Positions 34,996-42,910 of a stretch of DNA of 64,000 nucleotides are shown one piece after another (the first letter of the stretch is position 1; each line of letters begins with the position of its first letter). The notes under the pieces were generated by a model. That model did not search any database. It saw nothing but the letters and a program-made list of their open reading frames with translations, and was not told the DNA's origin. The stretch covers positions 1 to 64,000 of the forward strand of contig JAPOVS010000038.1 in the NCBI GenBank assembly GCA_026708055.1, read 5' to 3'. The stretch comes from a bacterium (GTDB lineage Bacteria > Actinomycetota > Acidimicrobiia > Acidimicrobiales > CATQHL01). The translations under genes were made by a program, and so were the position numbers.

Positions 34996-35753
34996 CGAAC
35001 ACCGCACCGACCAACGGGGCCGCACGGCCCATGGTGACCCTCGAAGGGGTCGACAAGTTCTTCGGCACGTTCCAGGCGCTGCGCAACATCGATCTCGAGG
35101 TCGCCCGCCAAGAGGTCGTGGTCGTGCTGGGCCCCTCCGGCTCCGGCAAGTCCACGTTGATCCGCTGCATCAACCGCCTCGAGCACCACGACCGCGGCCG
35201 CATCACCGTCGACGGCATCGAGCTGAGCAATGACGTGAAGGCCATCCGTCAGGTGCGGCGGCTCACCGGCATGGTCTTCCAGCAGTTCAACCTGTTCCCG
35301 CACCTCACCGTGCTGGACAACATCACGCTCGCCCCCCGGCAGGTGCGGCGCATGCCGCGGCACGAGGCCGAGGAACTGGCCATGCAACTGCTGGAGCGGG
35401 TGAAGATCCCCGAGCAGGCCCGCAAGTATCCCGGCCAGCTCTCCGGCGGCCAGCAGCAGCGTGTCGCCATCGCCCGGTCACTGGCCACCGAGCCCCATGT
35501 GATGATGTTCGACGAGCCCACCTCGGCGCTGGACCCCGAGATGATCAAGGAGGTCCTCGACGTCATGCAGGAGCTGGCCCGCAGCGGCATGACCATGATC
35601 TGCGTGACCCACGAGATGGGCTTCGCCCGGGAGGTGGCCAGCCGGGTCGTCTTCATGGACGAGGGCGAGATCGTGGAGGTCGGCGCGCCCGAGCATTTCT
35701 TCACCGACCCAACCGAGGAGCGCACCAAGCGCTTCATGGAGCAGATCCTGTAG
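34992..35753 (+). CDS. aapP: Amino-acid ABC ATPase AapP-like
   Basis: This is a 253-residue subunit of the polar amino-acid class. It has Walker [11 protein letters not shown]-loop [13 protein letters not shown], signature [15 protein letters not shown], Walker [16 protein letters not shown] and switch His in VTHEMGFA. Its ATG overlaps the aapM stop. The length is typical. Confidence 0.95.
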   Translation: MTNTAPTNGAARPMVTLEGVDKFFGTFQALRNIDLEVARQEVVVVLGPSGSGKSTLIRCINRLEHHDRGRITVDGIELSNDVKAIRQVRRLTGMVFQQFNLFPHLTVLDNITLAPRQVRRMPRHEAEELAMQLLERVKIPEQARKYPGQLSGGQQQRVAIARSLATEPHVMMFDEPTSALDPEMIKEVLDVMQELARSGMTMICVTHEMGFAREVASRVVFMDEGEIVEVGAPEHFFTDPTEERTKRFMEQIL

Positions 35754-36118
35754 CCGCCTGCGGGGCTCTCGGCTCGCCACTCGTCGGCAATCACCAATCG
35801 GTGGCGCCTGGGGTCGGGGTGCCGCTCTGCTCCTCCACGCGGGGCGAAGAGTCGTCGCAGCCCGGTCCCCCGACCCCGGCCTCATCCCGCGTTCTTCCGC
35901 CACCCTCGTCCGTCTCGCAGCGGCCCGGGCAGGGACGCCAGTGGCGCTCCGGGACTGCAGGGTTTCAAAGCGGGCGCGGTCATACCGTGGATTCGTAGCA
36001 CAGCAGCTTGCGTACAAGTAGTGTAGCGAGACGTGAATTAGTAGTGCTGCAATACGTGGCATGGTAGCGTCAAGAGAGTGAGGCGCAGCCGAGTGCCGCG
36101 GGCGAGAGTACGGATCCG
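35754..36118. other. Intergenic region before the first DUF4143 ATPase
   Basis: The left part (35754-35990) is GC-rich with no gene; 35813-35905 weakly resembles 14417-14498. The right part is unusually AT-rich for this genome and carries the 23-bp iteron array and promoter of the ATPase. Confidence 0.6.
35994..36070 (+). promoter_or_regulatory. 23-bp iteron array and promoter of DUF4143 ATPase A1
   Basis: Units start AGTAGTG at 36017 and AGTAGTG at 36040, with GGTAGCG at 36063 and a poorer CGTAGCA at 35994, all exactly 23 bp apart. The last unit contains a -10 hexamer, TAGCGT (36065-36070). Confidence 0.6.
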
Positions 36119-36125
36119 ATGGTGA
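36078..36125 (+). CDS. Possible leaderless 15-codon leader peptide before ATPase A1
   Basis: GTG 36078 lies 7 nt after TAGCGT and opens a 15-codon, Arg-rich frame (VRRSRVPRARVRIRW). Its TGA (36123-36125) overlaps the ATPase ATG (36119). The ATPase itself lacks a ribosome site, so translation could be coupled through this leader. No homology is known. Confidence 0.35.
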   Translation: MRRSRVPRARVRIRW

Positions 36126-37408
36126 AGGCCGACAGCCGGGCGTACGTCCGGCGCGTCGTCGACGAGGAACTCGACGCGTTGCTGGACGGGCTGCCCGCCA
36201 TCTGCATCGAGGGGCCGCGTGCGGTCGGAAAAACGCGAACCGCTCGCCGGCGCGCCCGCACGGTGCACGATCTGGACGACCCCGAGACGCTGGCGCTGGC
36301 TCTGGCGGAACCCTCCCGCCTCGTCCGGGGAGCAGAACCGATCCTCATCGACGAATGGCAGCGCTATCCGCCCTCGTGGGACCTGGTGCGCCGAGCAGTG
36401 GACGACGACCCCCGGCCCGGTCGATTCCTGCTCACCGGTTCGACCGGGCCGGACGTGCCGCCGACCCACTCGGGCGCGGGCCGGATCGTCACCCTCCGAA
36501 TGCGACCCATGAGCCTCTTCGAACGAGGCTTGCAGGAGCCGACCGTGAGCCTTCGGCACCTGTTCACCAGCGACCGCCCGGCCGTCGACGGCCGGACCGA
36601 CGTTGCCCTCGATGACTACGTCGCGGAGATCGTCGGGGGCGGGCTGCCCGGATGGCGAGCGGGTGACGCCCGGACACGGCAGGCCGCACTCGACGGGTAC
36701 CTGAACCGCGCGGTCGACCACGACGTGGCATTGATGGGTTACCGGGCTCGACGGACGGGCGTGATGCGACGGTGGCTGACCGCATACGCCGCGGCCACCG
36801 CCACCACCGCCACTTACGAGACCATCCGCGACGCCGCCACAGGAGACGAGGGAGACAAGCCGGCCAAGACGACGACAATGGCCTACCGAGACCTGCTGGA
36901 GGTGATGTGGCTGGTGGATCCGGTGCACGCCTGGTGGCCCGTCGGCAACCCGCTGGGCCGGCTCAAACAGTCGCCCAAACACCATCTCGCCGATCCGGCG
37001 CTGGCATGTCGACTGCTGGAACTCGGCGCCGACGATCTCCGCGCCGCACACCCGGGCGCGACGGTCGACCTCCCGCGGAACCAACCGTTGCTTGGCGCCC
37101 TCTTCGAGTCGCTGGTCACCCTCGACGTGCGCGTCCACGCCCAGAACGCCGGGGCCGCCGTCAGCCACCTTCGGACCTGGAGCGACGACCGGGAAATCGA
37201 TCTGATCGTCTCGGCCGGTCGGCGACTCCTCGCAATCGAGGTCAAGCTGGCAGCCGTGCCCGACCGGCGCGACACCCGCCACCTCAGATGGTTCCGCGAT
37301 CAGGCCGCTCCCGATCCGGTGGACGCAATGATCATCACCACGGGCCGCTACGCCTACCGAGACCCCGACGGAATAGCCGTCGTCCCCGCGGCCCTCCTGG
37401 GCCCCTGA
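36119..37408 (+). CDS. AAA_14/DUF4143-type ATPase (A1)
   Basis: This is a 429-residue protein. Walker A is GPRAVGKT (32-39) and Walker B ILIDEW (75-80), with the sensor-type TGST and the family block HSGAGRIVTLRMRPMSLFE. The C-terminal DUF4143 part has PKHHLADPALA, LFESLV and a nuclease-like EIDLIV...AIEVKL pattern, ending VVPAALLGP. Related COG1373 ATPases are abundant, often multi-copy and of unknown role, and have been linked to mobile or defence regions. Two paralogues lie in the window (38168 and 60998). A1 differs by an extra Thr/Ala-rich segment near residue 220-250. Its upstream region holds a 23-bp iteron array. Confidence 0.88.
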   Translation: MVKADSRAYVRRVVDEELDALLDGLPAICIEGPRAVGKTRTARRRARTVHDLDDPETLALALAEPSRLVRGAEPILIDEWQRYPPSWDLVRRAVDDDPRPGRFLLTGSTGPDVPPTHSGAGRIVTLRMRPMSLFERGLQEPTVSLRHLFTSDRPAVDGRTDVALDDYVAEIVGGGLPGWRAGDARTRQAALDGYLNRAVDHDVALMGYRARRTGVMRRWLTAYAAATATTATYETIRDAATGDEGDKPAKTTTMAYRDLLEVMWLVDPVHAWWPVGNPLGRLKQSPKHHLADPALACRLLELGADDLRAAHPGATVDLPRNQPLLGALFESLVTLDVRVHAQNAGAAVSHLRTWSDDREIDLIVSAGRRLLAIEVKLAAVPDRRDTRHLRWFRDQAAPDPVDAMIITTGRYAYRDPDGIAVVPAALLGP

Positions 37409-37497
37409 TCCCGCAGCGCCGACGAGCCGCCGTAGACGGCGCGCCGCGCGCGCGGCGGCCAGAATTGCGATGGCCCCCAACGCAGGAGGGCCACTAG

Positions 37498-37971
37498 TCG
37501 GAAACCAGCGATGCCTGCGGTTCGGGCGCGGCGGCCGTGACGGGCAGCTCGCCGGACCCCAGCGCCCTGGCGCGGCGGTTCTCGCCGCGGTCGGGCCGAG
37601 ACCAAGTGGCCCCCGGCGAAGAACTGCGGGTCCTCGTCTCGACCGACGTGCTCTCGGATGGCCAGAACCTCCAGGATTCCCGCATCGTCGTCAACGACGA
37701 CCTGCCCTGGGCTGTGGTGCGCCTCGTGCAACGCGCCGGGCGGGTAGACCGGATCGGTCAGCAGGCCGCCATCAACGAACGCCCCCTGCTCGAGTCCGCC
37801 ACGCAGCGGTTCGCCAACGCGATCCGGGAACGATCCCCAACCGACGTCGCGGCGCTCCTCGTCGAACTCTGGCGAGACGACCGTCTGTGCGTCCCACCCG
37901 AGGATGCCGGTCCCACAGAACCGTCGATCATCTGCTCGATGGGACTGCAGCTCCAGCAGACCGGTGGGTAG
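37498..37971 (+). pseudogene. Truncated SNF2/DEAD-type helicase, C-terminal motifs only
   Basis: The frame opens after a stop at 37495 and ends at 37971. It encodes helicase motif V (VLVSTDVLSDGQNLQD) and motif VI (VRLVQRAGRVDRIGQ), plus a C-terminal tail ending in EPSIICSMGLQLQQ. The N-terminal ATPase lobe (Walker A and DEAD box) is absent from the preceding sequence, where ATPase A1 stands instead. The motif spacing matches large helicases of phage-defence and restriction-like systems. It is probably a deletion remnant and not a functional gene. A short expressed protein from GTG 37537 is possible but would lack enzymatic activity. Confidence 0.75.
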
Positions 37972-38038
37972 TCCCCGAATCCAGCGTTTTCCGGCCGCAA
38001 GATCCCCGATTGGAGCATTCGGTATCGGCCACACAGCC

Positions 38039-38107
38039 TGTAATTCTTCGAGTGATATGACTGCAAACCTATGGGTGAAATCGCTGTAATTCTTCAAGTA
38101 GACTGGC
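38039..38107 (+). promoter_or_regulatory. 23-bp iteron array and promoter of DUF4143 ATPase A2
   Basis: TGTAATTCTTCGAGT (38039), TGCAAACCTATGGGT (38062) and TGTAATTCTTCAAGT (38085) start exactly 23 bp apart. The first and third match at 14 of 15 positions. A TAGACT -10 hexamer lies at 38099-38104 in the same phase. The leader before the ATG is about 57 nt. Confidence 0.7.
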
Positions 38108-38167
38108 AGCGACAGCCACACCGAAGTCGGACCAGAGGACTCGGCGCGCCGCCGATGAGGGGTTGCC

Positions 38168-39463
38168 ATGAGCATCCTGCCAGAGCACTTCGAGTACCGC
38201 AACCGGGTGGTCGACGCTGAGGCGGAGCGATTCCTGCGGCTGCTGCCCACCCTGGTCATCGAGGGCCCGCGTGGCTGCGGCAAGACCACGACGGCGCGCA
38301 GGCTGGCCGAACGGGAACTCCACCTCGAGACCGACCCGAGCGCGCGCGGCCACGCCGAGCACGGCACGCTTCCACTCGGTGACGGCCCCTACCCGTTGCT
38401 GATCGACGAGTGGCAGTTGGCGCCCGCTGCATGGAATGCGGTGCGTCATGCGAGTGACCTGCTCCAGGGGCCGGGCCGTTTCATCCTGACCGGCTCGGCC
38501 AGCCCTAGCGACGAGGTGACCCGCCACTCCGGAGCGGGCAGAGTCGCGCGCGTCCGGATGCGCCCGATGTCCCTCTTCGAGTCGAGTGACTCGACCGGTG
38601 ACGTGAGCCTCGGCGCCCTCCTCGACGGCGGATCGTGCTCGGCCCTGAACTCCCGTGAACATGACCCCAGAAATCCCGACACCCAGTTGCGCCGCGTCAT
38701 CGATGCCCTGTGCCGGGGAGGGTGGCCGGCTTGCGGCGACCTGTCACCTGCCGAGGCGCAGGAGTTCCTGCACCTCTACCTCGAGGAGTTGTGCCGCGTG
38801 GACGTTCGCAGGGTCGCGGGCACGCGGCACGATCCACTGCTGGTGCGCCGGGCGGTCACCTCGCTGGCGCGCAATACGGCTACCTCTCCCAGCAGCGCCA
38901 CGCTGGCGGCAGACATCGGTGTGCAACGCCCGGTCGCTCCCGACACCCTCGCCGGCTACCTCGACGCCCTGACCCGCAACTTCATTCTCGAGGACCAACC
39001 CGCATGGACTCCCCGGCTGCGCTCGCGCGCCCGCCTGCGGAGAGCCCCCAAACGTCACCTGGTAGACCCGGCCCTGGCCGTTTGCGCCCTCGGTGCCGGC
39101 CCGAGCCAACTGTTCAACGACCGGGAGACTCTCGGATTCCTGTTCGAGTCGCTGGCAGTCCGCGACCTGAGGGTCTACGCCGGGAGCGCCGGGGCGACCG
39201 TCTCCCACTATCACGACAGCAACCACCTCGAAGTGGACATCATCGTCCAGCGACGTGACGGGGCGTGGCTGGCCGCGGAAGTGAAGCTCGGCCGCCCGGC
39301 GGCCGTCGACCAAGCCGCCGACGCGCTGGCGCGGCTGCGCCGTCAGATAGACGTCGACCGCATGCCCGAGCCGGCAAAGCTGCTGGTCATCACTGCCACC
39401 GGGCACGCCTACGAACGCCCCGACGGCATCGCCGTGGCACCGCTGACCATGTTGGGCCCGTGA
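38168..39463 (+). CDS. AAA_14/DUF4143-type ATPase (A2)
   Basis: This is a 431-residue paralogue of A1 and A3. Walker A is GPRGCGKT (33-40) and Walker B LLIDEW (77-82), followed by LTGSASPSDE and HSGAGRVARVRMRPMSLFE. The DUF4143 half carries PKRHLVDPALAV, LFESLAVRDLRVY, LEVDIIV...AAEVKLG and ends VAPLTMLGP. A GAGGGG ribosome site lies 7 nt before the ATG. The C-terminal D...ExK arrangement resembles restriction-endonuclease folds. The function is unknown; the upstream iterons suggest self-regulation or a dedicated regulator. Confidence 0.88.
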   Translation: MSILPEHFEYRNRVVDAEAERFLRLLPTLVIEGPRGCGKTTTARRLAERELHLETDPSARGHAEHGTLPLGDGPYPLLIDEWQLAPAAWNAVRHASDLLQGPGRFILTGSASPSDEVTRHSGAGRVARVRMRPMSLFESSDSTGDVSLGALLDGGSCSALNSREHDPRNPDTQLRRVIDALCRGGWPACGDLSPAEAQEFLHLYLEELCRVDVRRVAGTRHDPLLVRRAVTSLARNTATSPSSATLAADIGVQRPVAPDTLAGYLDALTRNFILEDQPAWTPRLRSRARLRRAPKRHLVDPALAVCALGAGPSQLFNDRETLGFLFESLAVRDLRVYAGSAGATVSHYHDSNHLEVDIIVQRRDGAWLAAEVKLGRPAAVDQAADALARLRRQIDVDRMPEPAKLLVITATGHAYERPDGIAVAPLTMLGP

Positions 39464-39489
39464 GGGGGCGCCCGGCGGCGAGTCCGGCT

Positions 39490-39640
39490 CTCGCCCCCGT
39501 CGTCGATCTTGAGGGCGACGGCAGGATCACACGCCGGCTCGACGCCGTGTACGGCACGCAGGACTCCCGCTCGGATGCCGGCCTGCTCGCTGCACAGGCC
39601 GAAGCGGTTCGCGAGCAGCGGTTTGGGCGGGGACGCCGGG
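39490..39640 (+). pseudogene. Antitoxin-like C-terminal remnant before valS
   Basis: In one frame the sequence reads LEGDGRITRRLDAVYG, then TQDSRSDAGLLAAQAEAV. This has the look of the C-terminal tail of small ribbon-helix-helix antitoxins (ITxxLDxVYxxxDSxxD). No DNA-binding N-terminus or start codon precedes it, because ATPase A2 ends at 39463. I regard it as a possible fragment only. Confidence 0.3.
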
Positions 39641-39656
39641 GGACGGGCGGCGCCGG

Positions 39657-39662
39657 TAGCTT
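39657..39662 (+). promoter_or_regulatory. -10 hexamer TAGCTT, leaderless valS promoter
   Basis: It ends 7 nt before ATG 39670; there is no ribosome site. Confidence 0.55.
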
Positions 39663-39669
39663 TCTTGCG

Positions 39670-42600
39670 ATGGATCAGCCTGCCGGTGCGAGGCGTGTTC
39701 CGGAGCGGCCGACTCTGGACGGGTTGGAGGCTCGGTGGGGGGAGTGGTGGGAGGCTGAGGGGGTCTACCGGTTCGACCGGCGCCGGGAGCGGTCGGAGGT
39801 GTTCTCGATCGACACGCCGCCGCCGACTGTCAGCGGTTCGCTGCACGTGGGGCATGTGTTCAGCTACACCCACACCGACCTCGTCGCCCGCTACCAGCGG
39901 ATGCGGGGGCGGGAGGTGTTCTACCCGATGGGCTGGGACGACAACGGCCTGCCCACCGAGCGCCGGGTGCAGAACTACTTCGGCGTCCGGTGCGACCCGT
40001 CGGTGCCGCACGACGATGATTTCCAGCCGCCCGCGGAGGCCACCGGTGAGCCGGTGCCGGTGGGCCGGCGGAACTTCATCGACCTGTGCCTTCAGCTCAC
40101 CGAAACCGACGAGCAGGCCTTCGAGAACCTCTACCGGCGCCTCGGCGTGTCGGTGGACTGGAGCCTGACCTACACGACGATCGGCGAGCGCTGCCGGCGG
40201 GTGTCACAGCGGGCCTTCCTGCGCAACCTGGCCCGCGGCGAGGCCTACCAGGCCGAGGCCCCGTGCCTGTGGGACGTCACGTTCCGGACCGCCGTGGCGC
40301 AGGCCGAATTGGAGGACCGCCCCCGCCAGGGCGCCCTGCACCGCCTGACCTTCGCCCGCGTGGGCTCGGCCGCCGGCGAGGGCAGTGCCGGCAGTGGGAA
40401 GGCCCGCGGGGACCCCGCCGACGACGGAGATGCCGGCGGGGGCAGCGGCACCGGCGGGAGCAGCGGGAACGGCGGCACCGGCGGGAACGGGCACGTCCTC
40501 ATCGAGACGACCCGGCCGGAGATGCTGGCCGCCTGCGTGGCGCTCGTGGCGCATCCCGACGACGAGCGTTACCGGCCGCTGTTCGGCTCGACGGTGCGCA
40601 CGCCGCTGTTCGGCGCCGAGGTGCCCGTGGTGGCACACGCCCTCGCCGAGCCCGGCAAGGGCACCGGCATCGCCATGATCTGCACCTTCGGCGACACCAC
40701 CGACGTCACCTGGTGGCGAGAGCTGGAACTGCCGGTGCGCCCCATCATGGGGCCCGGCGGGCGGCTCCTTCCCGAACTGCCCGACGCCGCCTGGGGCAGC
40801 GGCGCCCGGGCCGCCTACGCCGAGATCGCCGGGCTCACCGCGAACGCGGCCCGCCGGCGCATCACCGAACTCCTCGAGCAGTCCGGGGAACTCGTCGGGG
40901 AGCCGCGGCCCACCGAGCAAGCCGTGAAGTTCTTCGAGAAGGGCGACCGGCCGCTGGAGATCATCACCACCCGCCAGTGGTACCTCCGCAACGGCGGGCG
41001 CGACCTGCCGCTGCGCGCCGAACTGCTGGACCGCGGCGTGGAGTTGGCCTGGGTGCCGGACTTCATGCGCACCCGCTACAGCAACTGGGTGGAGGGTCTC
41101 AACGGCGACTGGCTGGTGAGCCGCCAACGCTGGTTCGGGGTGCCGATCCCCGTTTGGTACGCCCTCGACGGCGACGGGCGGCCGCAGTACGACCGGATGC
41201 TGGTACCCGCCGAGGCGTCACTGCCGATCGATCCCGCCTCCGACGCCCCGCCGGGCTACGAGGAGTCGCAGCGGGGCCGGCCGGGCGGGTTCATCGGCGA
41301 CCCCGACGTGATGGACACGTGGGCGACCTCGTCGCTCAGCCCGCAGATCGCCTGCGGCTGGGAGGAGGACCCCGACCTGTTCGCCCGCACCTTCCCGATG
41401 GACGTGCGCCCGCAGGCACACGAGATCATCCGCACCTGGCTGTTCTCCACGGTGGTGCGCGCCCACCTGGAGCACGACTCGTTGCCCTGGCGGCGGGCGG
41501 CCATCTCGGGGTGGGTGCTGGACCCCGACCGCAAGAAGATGTCCAAGTCGAAGGGCAACGTCGTCACGCCGATCGGGCTGCTGGAGACCTACGGCGCCGA
41601 CGCGGTGCGCTACTGGGCAGCCTGCGGGCGCCCCGGCACCGACACCGCCTTCGACGAGTCACAGATCAAGGTGGGCCGCCGCCTGGCCATCAAGCTCCTC
41701 AACGCCGCCCGCTTCGTCCTGGGCCTAGCGGGCGCCGCAACCGACGACGACCCGACGACCTCCACGGCCGCCGCCCGCTCCCCGTCATTCCGGCGCAGGC
41801 CGGAATCCACCGGCACCGACGACCAGGCCGGCGGCGCGGGCGACGTGACCGAGCCGATCGACCTGGCGCCCACTGACGGCGCCGACTCGACGACCTCCAC
41901 CACCGCCGCCCCCTCCCCGTCATTCCGGCGAAGGCCGGAATCCACCGGCACCGACGACCAGGCCGGCGGCGCGGGCGACGTGACCGAGCCGATCGACCTG
42001 GCGCCCACTGACGGCGCCGACTCGACGACCTCCACCACCGCCGCCCCCTCCCCGTCATTCCGGCGAAGGCCGGAATCCACCGGCACCGACGACCAGGCCG
42101 GCGGCGCGGGCGACGTGACCGAGCCGATCGACCTGGCGCCCACTGACGGCGCCGACTCGACGACCTCCACCACCGCCGCCCCCTCCCCGTCATTCCGGCG
42201 AAGGCCGGAATCCACCGGCGACGGTCCGACGACCGGTGCCGACGCCGTCACCGAGCCGATCGACCTGGCGCTGCTCGCCGGCGTGGGCGAACTCATCGAC
42301 GCCGCCACGGAGGCCTTCGAGGCCTTCGACTACGCCCGGGCGCTGGAGCGCACCGAGCGGCTCTTCTGGGACTTCACCGACGACTACGTGGAGCTGGTGA
42401 AGAACCGGGCCTACCGGGACGGCGCCGACGGGGCGAGCGCCCGGGCCGCCCTGCAGATCGCCCTGAGCGCCCTGCTGCGGCTGTTCGCACCCTTCCTTCC
42501 TTTCGCCTGCGAGGAGGCGTGGTCGTGGTGGCAGGAGGGCTCCATCCACCGGACGTCGTGGCCCGAGCGGGATGAACTGCCCGCCGAAGGCGACCCCGCC

Positions 42601-42834
42601 GTGCTCGCCGCGGCCTCAGTGGTCCTCGGCCAGGTGCGCCGGGCCAAGAGCGAGGCCCGCCGCAAGCTGCGCACCCCCGTCGAATCGGCGCACGTGCAGG
42701 CGGGCTCGGAATTCCTGTCCGCCCTGGCGGCGGCTCAACAGGACCTCTGCGACGCCGGGAACATCCTGGATCTCCAACTCAGCGCTGACGGCGATAGCGG
42801 TCCGACCGTCCAGGTTCAACTCGCCGCCGAGTAG
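39670..42834 (+). CDS. valS: Valyl-tRNA synthetase with repeat-derived insertion
   Basis: This is a 1054-residue class I synthetase that charges tRNA-Val. HVGH (59-62) and KMSKS (623-627) form the ATP site, with MGWDDNGLPTERRVQ after the first motif. The CP1 editing domain is present (ETTRPEML) but contains a Gly/Ser-rich insert (about 233-275). Between the catalytic core and the anticodon-binding domain (starting about GVGELIDAATEAFEAF), about 150 residues come from a 135-bp tandem array that embeds the dRS3-like palindrome (about 705-853). The C-terminal part is a short helical domain. The frame stays open, so the gene is presumably functional, being essential and apparently single in this window. 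The start is fixed by the leaderless -10. Confidence 0.93.
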   Translation: MDQPAGARRVPERPTLDGLEARWGEWWEAEGVYRFDRRRERSEVFSIDTPPPTVSGSLHVGHVFSYTHTDLVARYQRMRGREVFYPMGWDDNGLPTERRVQNYFGVRCDPSVPHDDDFQPPAEATGEPVPVGRRNFIDLCLQLTETDEQAFENLYRRLGVSVDWSLTYTTIGERCRRVSQRAFLRNLARGEAYQAEAPCLWDVTFRTAVAQAELEDRPRQGALHRLTFARVGSAAGEGSAGSGKARGDPADDGDAGGGSGTGGSSGNGGTGGNGHVLIETTRPEMLAACVALVAHPDDERYRPLFGSTVRTPLFGAEVPVVAHALAEPGKGTGIAMICTFGDTTDVTWWRELELPVRPIMGPGGRLLPELPDAAWGSGARAAYAEIAGLTANAARRRITELLEQSGELVGEPRPTEQAVKFFEKGDRPLEIITTRQWYLRNGGRDLPLRAELLDRGVELAWVPDFMRTRYSNWVEGLNGDWLVSRQRWFGVPIPVWYALDGDGRPQYDRMLVPAEASLPIDPASDAPPGYEESQRGRPGGFIGDPDVMDTWATSSLSPQIACGWEEDPDLFARTFPMDVRPQAHEIIRTWLFSTVVRAHLEHDSLPWRRAAISGWVLDPDRKKMSKSKGNVVTPIGLLETYGADAVRYWAACGRPGTDTAFDESQIKVGRRLAIKLLNAARFVLGLAGAATDDDPTTSTAAARSPSFRRRPESTGTDDQAGGAGDVTEPIDLAPTDGADSTTSTTAAPSPSFRRRPESTGTDDQAGGAGDVTEPIDLAPTDGADSTTSTTAAPSPSFRRRPESTGTDDQAGGAGDVTEPIDLAPTDGADSTTSTTAAPSPSFRRRPESTGDGPTTGADAVTEPIDLALLAGVGELIDAATEAFEAFDYARALERTERLFWDFTDDYVELVKNRAYRDGADGASARAALQIALSALLRLFAPFLPFACEEAWSWWQEGSIHRTSWPERDELPAEGDPAVLAAASVVLGQVRRAKSEARRKLRTPVESAHVQAGSEFLSALAAAQQDLCDAGNILDLQLSADGDSGPTVQVQLAAE
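40365..40493 (+). other. Gly/Ser-rich insert in the ValS editing domain
   Basis: About 43 residues dominated by Gly, Ser, Ala and Asp (for example GGSGTGGSSGNGG) lie just before the ETTRPE motif of the editing domain. It is probably a flexible surface loop. Confidence 0.65.
41784..42228 (+). repeat. 135-bp in-frame tandem array with dRS3-like palindromes inside valS
   Basis: Starts of the GTCATTCC motif lie at 41784, 41919, 42054 and 42189, exactly 135 bp (45 codons) apart: three full units plus a partial. Each carries the 20-bp palindrome and encodes SPSFRRRPESTG followed by GAGDVTEPIDLAP. The VTEPIDLA part is the native start of the next domain, so the unit is native sequence plus the mobile palindrome. 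Confidence 0.92.
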
Positions 42835-42849
42835 GCAGCACCGGCACCC

Positions 42850-42898
42850 CGACCGGACCCGACCAGAGCCCGACCGGACCCGACCGGAGCCCGACCGC
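42850..42898. repeat. 21-bp tandem repeat between convergent valS and mscS
   Basis: Two units of CCCGACCGGACCCGACC plus GAG/AGAG and a partial third fill the 76-bp gap. No terminator hairpin with a T-run is seen. Confidence 0.6.
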
Positions 42899-42910
42899 GG
42901 AGACCGAGGC

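Noticed and set aside
41784-42228. 135-bp repeats as a CRISPR or integron array
   Set aside because: The intervening sequence is identical between units and all is one open frame within valS; no integrase or cas gene is present.
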